DNA of 12,449 bases from CAYQUL01 sp964568925. Lineage in GTDB: Bacteria > Patescibacteriota > Microgenomatia > UBA8517. The notes under the pieces are model-generated. The model ran no database searches. It saw only the letters and a list, made by a program, of their open reading frames with translations, and was not told where the DNA came from. A program made the position numbers and the translations under genes. Positions 1 to 6,218 of this stretch are shown here, piece by piece. How positions within the stretch are numbered: position 1 is the first letter of the stretch; each line of letters starts with the position of its first letter. Location: contig CAZMSJ010000024.1 of the NCBI GenBank assembly GCA_964568925.1, positions 1 through 12,449 of the forward strand. The letters run 5' to 3'.

Positions 1-26
1 CATAAACAGATATGAACTCAAATAAA

Positions 27-55
27 TTGACTTATAGGCTGTTTTGTGGTATACT
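27..55 (+). promoter_or_regulatory. Sigma-70-type promoter for the SH3b membrane protein gene
   Basis: TTGACT at 27-32 and TATACT at 50-55 are separated by exactly 17 bases. The predicted transcript start is near 62, which gives a leader of about 37 nt containing the strong AAGGAGG site at 87-93. Both boxes differ from consensus at one position, so this should be a strong constitutive-type promoter. No operator-like palindrome is visible around it. Confidence 0.8.
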
Positions 56-98
56 AACGCATTAGTTTAAGCTCAAAATGCACCTTAAGGAGGGCATG

Positions 99-821
99 AT
101 GCGTACATTAAAAAATGTCTTAAAATTTGGTTTCTTGGCCATCGGGGCCACGGTTCTCCTGTTTCTGCCCTCCTACATGGGTGAGGCAGGAAAATGGGTC
201 ATCCCAGGAGCACTGGTTGTGCTCATTGGGATAAAGTATCGAAAAAACGTAGCTATGTATGGGACAAATATTTTTTTATTTGCTCTGACTTGCTATATGG
301 TTGGTGGGGCTCAATATGGACTTCCAAGCCAGATCACAGACATTCTGGCCAGGGCTGATCAGGCCGTCACCAAAATGGAAGCAGTGCGCCAAAGCCAGAT
401 TGTAGAGGCACAAACTGTGCTGTTGTCCACCACAGGGATTGTGAAAATTGCAGTTGAACGGTTTCAAAAACCGATCGATATTACCCAAGTTCAGGCTAAA
501 ACTGAGCCTGAACCTAAAATTGAGGCTACACCTACTCTGGAACCAACACTGGTTCCACCTCAACCCGAGGTACAAGTCCAAATCACCCTGACTTGGGATG
601 GTACGACATGCCAAGAAGTGGAGATTGAAGTTCAAGCCGAAAGAGCCAATTTGAGGCAAGAGCCCTCCATTTCCGCCAAAATATTGGCAGTCGTCGAGAA
701 GGGCGAAAAGGTCATTCTATCAAAGTCAAACCCAGATGGCTGGGCACAGGTCAACTTTTTCGGTACAGAAGGTTGGATGAATCAATCCACATTAAAAGCC
801 TTCACCTGTAAGGCACCTTAA
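99..821 (+). CDS. Membrane protein with C-terminal bacterial SH3 (SH3b) domain
   Basis: I chose the ATG at 99 because the AAGGAGG ribosome site at 87-93 lies 5 nt before it; ATG 96 would be only 2 nt away and ATG 78 lies upstream of the site. The product has about 240 residues. Three hydrophobic segments (about residues 7-25, 32-46 and 54-70) predict a membrane anchor. They are followed by a helical, Gln/Ala-rich stretch (about 75-125) that may be a coiled coil, then a Glu/Pro/Thr-rich linker (132-160). The C-terminal 60 residues have the SH3b pattern: a 'RANLRQEPS' start, a central hydrophobic strand with 'KGEKV', 'DGWAQV' and 'GWM' near the end. In this family such domains commonly bind peptidoglycan or wall peptides, so I infer an envelope protein with the SH3b domain outside the cell. 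No catalytic domain is visible. The gene is monocistronic, with its own promoter and terminator. Confidence 0.85.
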   Translation: MRTLKNVLKFGFLAIGATVLLFLPSYMGEAGKWVIPGALVVLIGIKYRKNVAMYGTNIFLFALTCYMVGGAQYGLPSQITDILARADQAVTKMEAVRQSQIVEAQTVLLSTTGIVKIAVERFQKPIDITQVQAKTEPEPKIEATPTLEPTLVPPQPEVQVQITLTWDGTTCQEVEIEVQAERANLRQEPSISAKILAVVEKGEKVILSKSNPDGWAQVNFFGTEGWMNQSTLKAFTCKAP

Positions 822-830
822 ATTACACTC

Positions 831-860
831 ACGGCGCATCTCACCAATGCGCCGTTTTTA
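831..860 (+). terminator. Rho-independent terminator after the SH3b membrane protein gene
   Basis: A perfect 9-bp stem ACGGCGCAT (831-839) / ATGCGCCGT (847-855) closes a 7-nt loop and is followed at once by a T run. It lies 10 nt after the TAA stop. Confidence 0.92.
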
Positions 861-873
861 TTTGGAAAAAGGC

Positions 874-902
874 TTGACTTTTATTGTATTATGGGTTATA
901 AT
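874..902 (+). promoter_or_regulatory. Upstream tandem promoter P1 of the secreted-protein gene
   Basis: TTGACT at 874-879 and TATAAT at 897-902 have a 17-bp spacer. The predicted start is near 909. It lies 78 bp upstream of a second, even better promoter facing the same way, so the leader and the secreted-protein gene downstream are probably transcribed from both. Confidence 0.82.
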
Positions 903-951
903 ATAGCCATATTTACGCTCAAAAAGACACACAAACAGATAAGTGTAAAAC

Positions 952-980
952 TTGACAAAAAGCACCCTTTAGTATATAAT
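952..980 (+). promoter_or_regulatory. Consensus tandem promoter P2 of the secreted-protein gene
   Basis: TTGACA at 952-957 and TATAAT at 975-980 are both exact consensus hexamers with the ideal 17-bp spacer. The predicted start is near 987. This is the strongest promoter in the window and suggests a very abundant transcript. It drives a non-coding leader of roughly 370 nt before the ATG at 1356. Confidence 0.9.
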
Positions 981-986
981 ATATCT

Positions 987-1340
987 ATAAGTTAATTTAG
1001 TTCTTCCAGATAACCGATAACTCCCTCTTCCCCAGCAGAAAATAAAGAGTAGAATAGTCAAAATTCAGTTCAAATGCAGGAGTATTTAAACAATAAGTAG
1101 TTCTGCATTTGAGCTTCGAAGCTCAAACAATAGAAAGGGACAAGCCCTGTAACTTAACAATTTAAGGATGGAAACTCACAGACATAAGCTGTGAAGTGTG
1201 AGAGGGGCTCGAAGTGCTTTCAAAAGCGAAGGCGCGCTTCTAACTTCTCTCGCACTTCACATTGCGAATAGGCTGTGAGTTGACAGTCGCGAAGTCAGGC
1301 CATAAGCCAACTCGCTATGTGATGGCATATCGATAATTTT
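987..1340 (+). ncRNA. Long structured 5' leader or small RNA, family not recognised
   Basis: The stretch has no coding potential; the ATG-started frames I read in it are about 8 codons long and lack a ribosome site. It has many helices. CAAATGCAG (1071-1079) pairs with CTGCATTTG (1103-1111). A 20-nt perfect palindrome (1108-1127) overlaps that 3' strand. AACTCACAG (1173-1181) pairs with CTGTGAGTT (1273-1281) and encloses a 15-bp arm (1190-1204 with 1247-1261, one G-U) capped by GAAGTGC/GCGCTTC (1211-1217 with 1234-1240). GTGAGTTG (1275-1282) can instead pair with CAACTCGC (1308-1315). Two pairs of helices are therefore mutually exclusive, as expected of a riboswitch, thermosensor or stabilising leader. 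I checked for hallmark motifs of RNase P, tmRNA, SRP and 6S RNA and saw none. There is no terminator before the ATG at 1356, so it is most simply the 5' UTR. Confidence 0.6.
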
Positions 1341-1355
1341 TTGAAGGAGATCAGT

Positions 1356-2294
1356 ATGAAGAAGAATTTAGTAATTATCGTGATCGCCATTATCGTGGCG
1401 GTTGTAGCTTTGGTCCCTATGTCGATCGCTTCAGCGAACGACAATGCGACACCAACACCAGGAGGTAGCCAAAGCGGCTACGTGAACCAAGGCACCCCGG
1501 TCAACCCAACGACGGCCACTCCACCACCGAACGCGGTGGTAGTTACACCAATCGGAGTAACACCCCCTGCGGGATTTGAGGACAGTAGCAGCTGGCCGCA
1601 GAACTATGCGGAACAGCCATTTACAGTCCAAGCGTTCGGTGAAGATGGTCTAGGTGGAGCTAGCTGGACCAATTGGGATTATTTGTTAGTTACCCTGACA
1701 GAGGCAATTGAAAATATTGCTACACTCTGGGATAGCTGGCAGGACAATACCCAGGATGCATATGGGGGTTTCGGCGGAAACGTCGGGGACACATTTGTCA
1801 TTTACGCTCCAGGTGGTGAGGGTACGTCCCAAGTAGACTTTTTTTGGACAACCCCAACACCGACACCGACAGGTTGCCCCAAGAAGGAATGTACACTGAT
1901 TACATTCCCTCCAGAAAAGTTGGTTTGCCAAACACGGTTTGGCGAAGCAGGAGCTCCGCTTTCAGTTAATGGCCTTCAGACAATTGATGGCCAGACATTG
2001 AAACAGGGCACCGAATGGTGGGTCACCTTTGACAGCGTCAAGGGTGATGTGACTCTTCACTTCGCAAGTGGAGATCTCCGCTCAACATTGCTAGTTGCAA
2101 CTTTGAGTGATGGCTCTCAAAAGAAGGTCCAGATGGACCCGACATTCGGAGCAATCTACAACCAAGGTACCGAAAACGAGTGGTACCAAAGTAATTGTTG
2201 GAGAGTGGACGAACAAGTGGGAACGGGCAGTGTAACTGTCCAAACCCATGAAGCGTCGGCCAACCCGACACCGGTTTGTATAAACAAACCGTAA
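1356..2294 (+). CDS. Secreted Thr/Pro-rich protein of unknown function
   Basis: ATG 1356 is preceded by AAGGAGA at 1344-1350, which fixes the start; an in-frame TTG at 1341 would lie before the ribosome site. The product has 312 residues. Residues 5-26 form a long hydrophobic signal or anchor segment ending in 'SIASA|ND', a plausible signal-peptidase site. Next come a low-complexity Thr/Pro/Asn-rich stretch (about 30-70), a Trp-rich region with a predicted helix ('EAIENIATLWDSW'), a second 'TPTPTPT' spacer near 170, and a C-terminal beta-rich domain containing all five cysteines of the protein. I recognise no family. Two tandem promoters, a strong ribosome site and a strong terminator suggest a highly expressed surface or released protein, possibly a major envelope protein, but that is inference from expression signals alone. 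Confidence 0.85.
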   Translation: MKKNLVIIVIAIIVAVVALVPMSIASANDNATPTPGGSQSGYVNQGTPVNPTTATPPPNAVVVTPIGVTPPAGFEDSSSWPQNYAEQPFTVQAFGEDGLGGASWTNWDYLLVTLTEAIENIATLWDSWQDNTQDAYGGFGGNVGDTFVIYAPGGEGTSQVDFFWTTPTPTPTGCPKKECTLITFPPEKLVCQTRFGEAGAPLSVNGLQTIDGQTLKQGTEWWVTFDSVKGDVTLHFASGDLRSTLLVATLSDGSQKKVQMDPTFGAIYNQGTENEWYQSNCWRVDEQVGTGSVTVQTHEASANPTPVCINKP

Positions 2295-2312
2295 CATCCT
2301 TAAAAGGATCAT

Positions 2313-2354
2313 ATGAGGCAGTTAGTTGCAAAAGATGCTTTAGGCATCAAGTAG
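2313..2354 (+). CDS. Possible 13-residue leaderless-type small ORF in the 3' UTR of the secreted-protein gene
   Basis: The ATG at 2313 lies 4 nt after AAAGGA (2303-2308), a good ribosome site. It opens a 13-codon frame (MRQLVAKDALGIK) ending at TAG 2352-2354, before the terminator at 2389. It starts 18 nt after the stop of the secreted-protein gene and would be on the same transcript. ATCCT (2296-2300) and AGGAT (2305-2309) can form a 5-bp hairpin that would hide the ribosome site. A site-plus-ATG pair can arise by chance, so confidence is low. Confidence 0.3.
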   Translation: MRQLVAKDALGIK

Positions 2355-2388
2355 CGATTAATGTAATCAGATGATTCCACATACAGAT

Positions 2389-2419
2389 AAGCCCCTACCA
2401 ATTGGTGGGGGCTTTTTTT
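2389..2419 (+). terminator. Rho-independent terminator after the secreted-protein gene
   Basis: An 11-bp stem (2389-2399 with 2404-2414, one U-G pair) closes an AATT loop and runs into seven T residues (2413-2419). The hairpin is about 95 nt after the stop of the secreted-protein gene. The stem is self-complementary on the minus strand too, but there the T tail is missing. Confidence 0.93.
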
Positions 2420-2426
2420 GTTGCTA

Positions 2427-2453
2427 AAGGAAACCCCGTACGTAAGTACGGGG
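2427..2453. repeat. Hairpin repeat, copy 1 (GTAA loop)
   Basis: AAGGAAA is followed by an 8-bp perfect stem CCCCGTAC (2434-2441) / GTACGGGG (2446-2453) with loop GTAA. A second copy lies 70 nt downstream. The two stems differ at two base pairs, and both changes are compensated on the opposite arm. Read on the minus strand, the hairpin is followed by TTTCCTTT and could act as a terminator for the convergent minus-strand gene. Confidence 0.75.
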
Positions 2454-2496
2454 ATGAATTTGCCTTCCCTTCACGTTGCGAAGCTTCGTGATTCCC

Positions 2497-2523
2497 AAGG
2501 AAACCACGGACGTAAGTCCGTGG
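2497..2523. repeat. Hairpin repeat, copy 2 (GTAA loop)
   Basis: AAGGAAA is followed by CCACGGAC (2504-2511) / GTCCGTGG (2516-2523) with the same GTAA loop as copy 1. Flanking AAGGAA and TTCCTT (around 2497 and 2528) can extend the stem. It starts 22 nt beyond the stop codon of the minus-strand SH3b gene, and on that strand its 3' side is TTTCCTT, which fits a weak terminator. Confidence 0.75.
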
Positions 2524-2545
2524 AGGTTCCTTTGTGGCTAAAAAA

Positions 2546-3745
2546 TTACTTAGGGCGTAACTCTGGCGGACAAATGTCAGGAGTTATCCAACAAACAAAA
2601 CGGGTAATAGGACGGCTATCTGCCCACCTATTTACTGGATCAAGCCATGGATCAATGTAGCGATCTGGATGTGACAACAATTCCAGAGCTACCGTAATGG
2701 TTAACCCAACAGGATTAAAGGTAACAACGTTTTTTGCCACATCGAAAGCGAAACAAACAAATCCACTTGTCTCATCTGAGGCCATTGCTGGCACGAGTTT
2801 TGTTCCTGCCAACGACGTTGCCATACAGATAATGTGAATAGGACTCCCCCCTAGATTCACATCTTTAACTAGCTCATATGATGAGTCGACAAAACCATAA
2901 ATGCTGGCTAGGACTCCACTCGCTTCACCTGTAGCAATAGAGCGAGAAAGTTCATCAATATATGGATATTGGCCAGGACCATATAACGTTGCCCCAGACA
3001 TCTGAGCTAACTTAGAAAGGTTTGTTACCAGATTTTCTGATTGATAGTACGGAACCAATGTCGTTTCTATCCAGCCGACTGGCTCTATATAGGCAACTCC
3101 ATTTTCACCTTCAGCAATATAACCAGTTGTTCTATATGGTCCAGTTCCTGGATTTTTAGGATGTGCGTCAATAGGCCACCAGGTATACCCATCTGAACAA
3201 ACAGGATCGCCTGTAACTAAAAACAAAGCGCCCTCATCTAGTCGATCAATAATAACACCAGAAAGTCCGGGGGCGGATCGTACTCGTGAAGGAGTACCGT
3301 TTGTATAGGTTACATGGCCATAGGAACCCACAAACATATTGCTTGTGACCGTTGAAGGACAATGGATAAAGCCAAAGGCTGTAAACGTAGTAACCTTAAC
3401 AAAGTCCTGAACATTACCGCTCTCATAAATGATTCGTAGTTTGTCACCTCTTAACTCATATTCCATTGTTTCGTTCCAATCGCCAATATCTGAATACTCA
3501 AAGGTGCCGTCTACAACTAAATATGAGCCATTGGCAACATACCTGCCATAGAAAAGCCCTTCAATATTCTGAAAACCCCAACTCCCGTTGGGTGTAAATA
3601 TCATAAATACATTGAATTCAGGCGCGGATTGTTCGAAAATCTTCCAGATACCCCACAGGTTTTGATCAGTCTCTTGGGCAAGCGTTTGACTCACCCCACA
3701 GATACTCAAAACAATAACAAGCAGCAATCCAAGAATCTTTCGCAT
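2546..3745 (-). CDS. Secreted protein with an SH3b domain
   Basis: The start is set at ATG 3745, 11 codons inside the longest frame, because it is preceded by GAGGTG at a good distance and begins a typical signal peptide (MRKILGLLLVIVLSICG, cleavage probably after 'SQTLA' near residue 23). The mature protein has about 375 residues. Residues 30-118 are beta-rich ('GIWKIFE...FTPNGSWGF...DGTFEYSD...ELRGDKLRI') and resemble small lipocalin-like domains, though I cannot assign them. Residues 142-221 match the SH3b pattern seen in many exported bacterial proteins: 'RVRSAPGLSGVIIDRLDEGALF', 'VCSDGYTWWPI' and 'TGYIAEG...YIEP'. The remaining C-terminal 175 residues are unrecognised and hold five of the seven mature-protein cysteines. 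The gene converges on the secreted-protein gene and diverges from the gene at 3880. Envelope location is well supported, but the exact role is unknown. Confidence 0.85.
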   Translation of the reverse strand: MRKILGLLLVIVLSICGVSQTLAQETDQNLWGIWKIFEQSAPEFNVFMIFTPNGSWGFQNIEGLFYGRYVANGSYLVVDGTFEYSDIGDWNETMEYELRGDKLRIIYESGNVQDFVKVTTFTAFGFIHCPSTVTSNMFVGSYGHVTYTNGTPSRVRSAPGLSGVIIDRLDEGALFLVTGDPVCSDGYTWWPIDAHPKNPGTGPYRTTGYIAEGENGVAYIEPVGWIETTLVPYYQSENLVTNLSKLAQMSGATLYGPGQYPYIDELSRSIATGEASGVLASIYGFVDSSYELVKDVNLGGSPIHIICMATSLAGTKLVPAMASDETSGFVCFAFDVAKNVVTFNPVGLTITVALELLSHPDRYIDPWLDPVNRWADSRPITRFVCWITPDICPPELRPK

Positions 3746-3800
3746 GGAACACCTCACTTTGTGTGTGTAAAAGAACAATTACTGATATTTCTGCAGCCAA

Positions 3801-3829
3801 AGTATATCCTTTTTTTGCAAAAAGACTAG
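3801..3829 (-). promoter_or_regulatory. Weak promoter candidate for the minus-strand SH3b gene
   Basis: On the minus strand TATACT (3806-3801) lies about 55 nt before the start codon. The position 17 bp upstream reads CTAGTC (3829-3824), a poor -35 match. It overlaps the divergent promoter at 3815-3843, so the two genes may compete for polymerase. Confidence 0.35.
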
Positions 3830-3843
3830 TTATGGGCTAGAAT
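3815..3843 (+). promoter_or_regulatory. Promoter for the exported-protein gene at 3880
   Basis: TTGCAA (3815-3820) and TAGAAT (3838-3843) are spaced by 17 bp. The predicted start near 3850 leaves a leader of about 30 nt carrying AAAGGAG at 3861-3867. Confidence 0.6.
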
Positions 3844-3879
3844 AGCTGGTTCTTTGATTTAAAGGAGTGAAAAAAGAGC

Positions 3880-4146
3880 ATGAAAAAGCTTGTATGGCTT
3901 TCTGTCTCAGTGATTGTTCTTGTAAGTCTCATTTTTGCATCAGGTGCCCTCGCGAACGAGAAAAAAGTACCGGTTCCAGACAAACCTGAACTTGTCATGA
4001 GAACCAAGCTCTATCCACAGTTCGGATTCTTTATTCATGATTGTGGCATTCGCCGGGTTGAAGCAGATGGGAACACAACAACTAAAGAGCTGGGCCGAAA
4101 CATGTGGCTTGACCTTGTTTGTGTACAGAAAATGTATGTGGTAGAT
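3880..4146 (+). CDS. Exported protein of unknown function, 3' part lost in assembly gap
   Basis: ATG 3880 follows AAAGGAG (3861-3867) at a rather long spacing of 12 nt. The first 89 residues are visible. Residues 1-25 are a clear signal peptide (Lys-Lys start, long hydrophobic core, 'ASGALA|NE' cleavage site). The mature part is short so far, with 'QFGFFIHDCGIRRVEADGNTTTKELGRNMWLDLVCVQKMYVVD' as its most distinctive stretch, including two cysteines that could form a disulfide. I recognise no family. The frame runs open into the N block at 4147. The frame after the gap differs in register and looks cytosolic, so this gene and the one after the gap are probably different genes. Confidence 0.7.
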
Positions 4147-4246
4147 NNNNNNNNNNNNNNNNNNNNNNNNNNNNNNNNNNNNNNNNNNNNNNNNNNNNNN
4201 NNNNNNNNNNNNNNNNNNNNNNNNNNNNNNNNNNNNNNNNNNNNNN
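4147..4246. other. Scaffold gap of 100 N
   Basis: Exactly 100 undetermined bases, a customary placeholder for a gap of unknown length. The reading frame cannot be carried across it, and missing sequence here may hold the end of one gene, the start of another, or more. Confidence 0.98.
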
Positions 4247-4769
4247 ACTCCCGTATCTTCCGATTTCTATTCTTGGAAGAATAGAATTGTGGCTTACTTA
4301 TAGAGATCTTAAAAACGCTTCCTCAATTTCTCTTCGAAAACCATTTGACCTAGAAAGTAGTACAACAAAAAGAACAATACACTGGTTAGCCGATGCGGGC
4401 ATTTTTTATCAAGTAGATGGCAGAGATTCATCACTTCTTCATGTCGCTAAAACACAAGAACTTGCAAAGAAAATGTCCTTACTTCAATGGTCCAAAAGAG
4501 AAGAAGATATTCTTTTTCGTGGAATCCAATATGGCTTTCCTGAAAAAGCAGTTCGGCTGTTTTCAACAAATCACGAAAAATTAACGTCAGTAGATTCAAA
4601 AAGCAGCTCATTATCAGATTGTTATTGGAAACCGTATGTTAGATTCATGGTTAGAATTGGTTATGAAAAAGAAGATAGCCTTGTAGCAAAAAACTGGGCA
4701 GACATCATCGAAAACGAAGTTCCAATAGTTGGTAGATGGTTTGAAAAGAAATTAAAAGCAAACAGATAA
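4247..4769 (+). CDS. 3' part of an unrecognised, apparently cytosolic protein
   Basis: After the gap an open frame in register with 4248 runs 173 codons to TAA 4767-4769; its start is lost. The visible sequence is charged and helical with no signal peptide or membrane segment. A segment of about 50 residues ('LTYRDLKNASS...STTKRTIHWLADAGIFYQVDGRDSSLLHVA') has the rhythm of a winged helix-turn-helix: a helix, a recognition-like helix, then a beta wing. This is inference only. The C-terminal end ('YWKPYVRFMVRIGYEKEDSLVAKNWADIIENEVPIVGRWFEKKLKANR') is the most distinctive block and is basic at the tail. I do not recognise the family. A strong terminator follows after 15 nt. Confidence 0.65.
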
Positions 4770-4784
4770 ACAATGACAATAAAG

Positions 4785-4813
4785 AAAGCCAGGAATTACT
4801 TCCTGGCTTTTTT
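4785..4813. terminator. Bidirectional terminator between convergent genes
   Basis: An 11-bp perfect stem (4785-4795 with 4800-4810) closes a TTAC loop. On the plus strand six T follow; on the minus strand the tail is TTTCTTTATT. It lies between the plus-strand gene ending at 4769 and the minus-strand amidase ending at 4822 and can serve both. Confidence 0.9.
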
Positions 4814-4821
4814 GCGACCTA

Positions 4822-6081
4822 CTAGGTGAGAAAATCGCTAAATCGATCAAAATACTTCTGCTGAATGAGAGACTTCACCGATGGGTCAACCGGTTTGACG
4901 TACAGCAGTGAAACAATTGCTTCAGCTAATGAGTCTCCTCTGTTTTCAAAAGCTTCAGCCTCAATGAATAGAGTTGCCAAATTTTGTATCTGTAGATACG
5001 TCAGTGGCAACGATTTTCCAACGAGTCTACTTGTGTGGTAGGTCCGTATGTACTTCTCTACAAACAGACACATAGACTCAGGTTTGTATAAAGAAAACTT
5101 CTCGTCACTCAAGGGTTTCGTTGGAAGACGAAGCCAATTTACAAAGGCGGGAAACCCCAAATACGATTCTTCAAACGGGACCGGTATGAAAGTTATTTCA
5201 TACTGATCAACGGGAACACGTCCCAAAACTTGTGACCAATCAACAAACCAATCTGGAGAATCTATCCAACAGCGAGCGGTACCATCATCAGTTACCGTTG
5301 CAGCTATCGTTCCACCAATATCAAAGGCATTTGATACTTCAAGTGGATCAGTAATATCAATCAGATGGGTAAAGCCCATACGAACTAACGCTAGATATAC
5401 CTGTGTCCGAATAATCCGCAGTGTCTCTTTCCCTGGATCAGGTTTGTTGTTGTTAGGAATCTCGTGATGCCCAACAAGTCGAGAAATGGGAATGTTGTAC
5501 GTAGCCAATAGACTGACAGCGAGATAGACAACTTTTGCAATTACGTCTGCCCCAATTTTATTGGGGAAGCCTTCAATTTCAATGTTTAAAGAACTCCAAT
5601 ACTGAATATTGGCTTCGTACGGATTATCCTCTCCTCCCCGTACGGTTCCATTGATGTTAATTTTGTCTGGAAGGAGGTATGACGATTGAATAGAAACAAC
5701 TTCTTCTTGTACCTTCCCAACAAAAAACTGACAAAACACATTCCGTATCTCAAGGCTTTGAACACTTGAGACAACACTGTTGCCACCATCCGTGTGGATG
5801 ATTAAAAACACGGGACGGGTTGCAAATCCAAACTGTTCATCATGGGCTCGCTTCCGCGCATAAAACTCTTCATTCGTTGCGGGCTTTGTTCCCACATTTG
5901 ACAGAGGACTTGGTGCATCTGAATAGAAACTCAAGTAATCAGCAAACACGAGCGTTTCGTATCCAGAAGTCTTCGCTCTCCCCACCTGAAAAACTTTGGT
6001 AGGGGCAGTTAAGCCCAAACGGGGCATAAACATCCCGACTGGTGCAGACAAGCACAACTGTAAAAAGGTGCGTCGATTCAC
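4822..6081 (-). CDS. Tat-exported N-acetylmuramoyl-L-alanine amidase (Amidase_2/AmpD type)
   Basis: The start is GTG 6081-6079, 5 nt after a strong AAAGGAGG site (6093-6086); the longer in-frame TTG start lies upstream of that site. The product has 419 residues. It begins with a twin-arginine signal, 'NRRTFLQLCLSAPVG', so export is probably folded and Tat-dependent. The catalytic domain (about residues 90-235) carries the zinc amidase set: His96 in 'LIIHTDGG', Glu168 in 'NIEIEG', then 'HHEIPNNNKPDPG'. In the last motif His205, Lys213 and Asp215 keep the same 8- and 10-residue spacing as AmpD's His154, Lys162 and Asp164. The family cleaves the bond between N-acetylmuramic acid and L-alanine of peptidoglycan, so a wall-remodelling or attack enzyme is likely. 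The C-terminal 180 residues are an unassigned extra domain. The gene is monocistronic, with its own promoter and a shared terminator. Confidence 0.88.
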   Translation of the reverse strand: MNRRTFLQLCLSAPVGMFMPRLGLTAPTKVFQVGRAKTSGYETLVFADYLSFYSDAPSPLSNVGTKPATNEEFYARKRAHDEQFGFATRPVFLIIHTDGGNSVVSSVQSLEIRNVFCQFFVGKVQEEVVSIQSSYLLPDKININGTVRGGEDNPYEANIQYWSSLNIEIEGFPNKIGADVIAKVVYLAVSLLATYNIPISRLVGHHEIPNNNKPDPGKETLRIIRTQVYLALVRMGFTHLIDITDPLEVSNAFDIGGTIAATVTDDGTARCWIDSPDWFVDWSQVLGRVPVDQYEITFIPVPFEESYLGFPAFVNWLRLPTKPLSDEKFSLYKPESMCLFVEKYIRTYHTSRLVGKSLPLTYLQIQNLATLFIEAEAFENRGDSLAEAIVSLLYVKPVDPSVKSLIQQKYFDRFSDFLT

Positions 6082-6110
6082 AAAAACCTCCTTTACTTTG
6101 ACTAGCCGCA

Positions 6111-6139
6111 ATTATATAGGATATACACTATGAAGACAA
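6111..6139 (-). promoter_or_regulatory. Promoter for the amidase gene
   Basis: On the minus strand TTGTCT (6139-6134) and TATAAT (6116-6111) are separated by 17 bp. The predicted start is near 6104, giving a leader of about 23 nt that holds the AAAGGAGG site. Confidence 0.78.
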
Positions 6140-6183
6140 ATACGTCAGATATCCCGCCAGATTTCGGAATCCTTATTAAGGCG

Positions 6184-6212
6184 TTGTATTCAGTGCACGA
6201 AATCTCTACTAT
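6184..6212 (+). promoter_or_regulatory. Promoter placing the transcript start at the ATG of the 6219 gene
   Basis: TTGTAT (6184-6189) and TACTAT (6207-6212) have a 17-bp spacer. The usual start, about 7 nt after the -10 box, falls on the ATG at 6219. An alternative -10 box, TATAAA at 6210-6215, would put the start even later. No ribosome site lies upstream of the ATG, so the mRNA is predicted to be leaderless. Confidence 0.6.
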
Positions 6213-6218
6213 AAATTC

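Noticed and set aside
987..1340. RNase P RNA, tmRNA, SRP RNA or 6S RNA
   Set aside because: None of the hallmark motifs of these RNAs could be found, and the stretch runs without a terminator into a ribosome site and ATG.
1341..1355. Upstream TTG start for the secreted Thr/Pro-rich protein
   Set aside because: The strong ribosome site at 1344-1350 lies after it and points to the ATG at 1356.
2427..2523. CRISPR array
   Set aside because: Only two repeat units are present, they are diverged in a compensated way, and no cas gene is near.
2418..2660. An 80-codon plus-strand frame through the hairpin repeats
   Set aside because: It starts at a TTG inside the terminator region, crosses both hairpins and overlaps the antisense SH3b gene; the protein has no recognisable character.
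4119..4769. A single 216-codon gene crossing the N block
   Set aside because: The frame is carried only by the 100 placeholder N bases; the part before the gap is out of frame with the well-supported signal-peptide gene starting at 3880.
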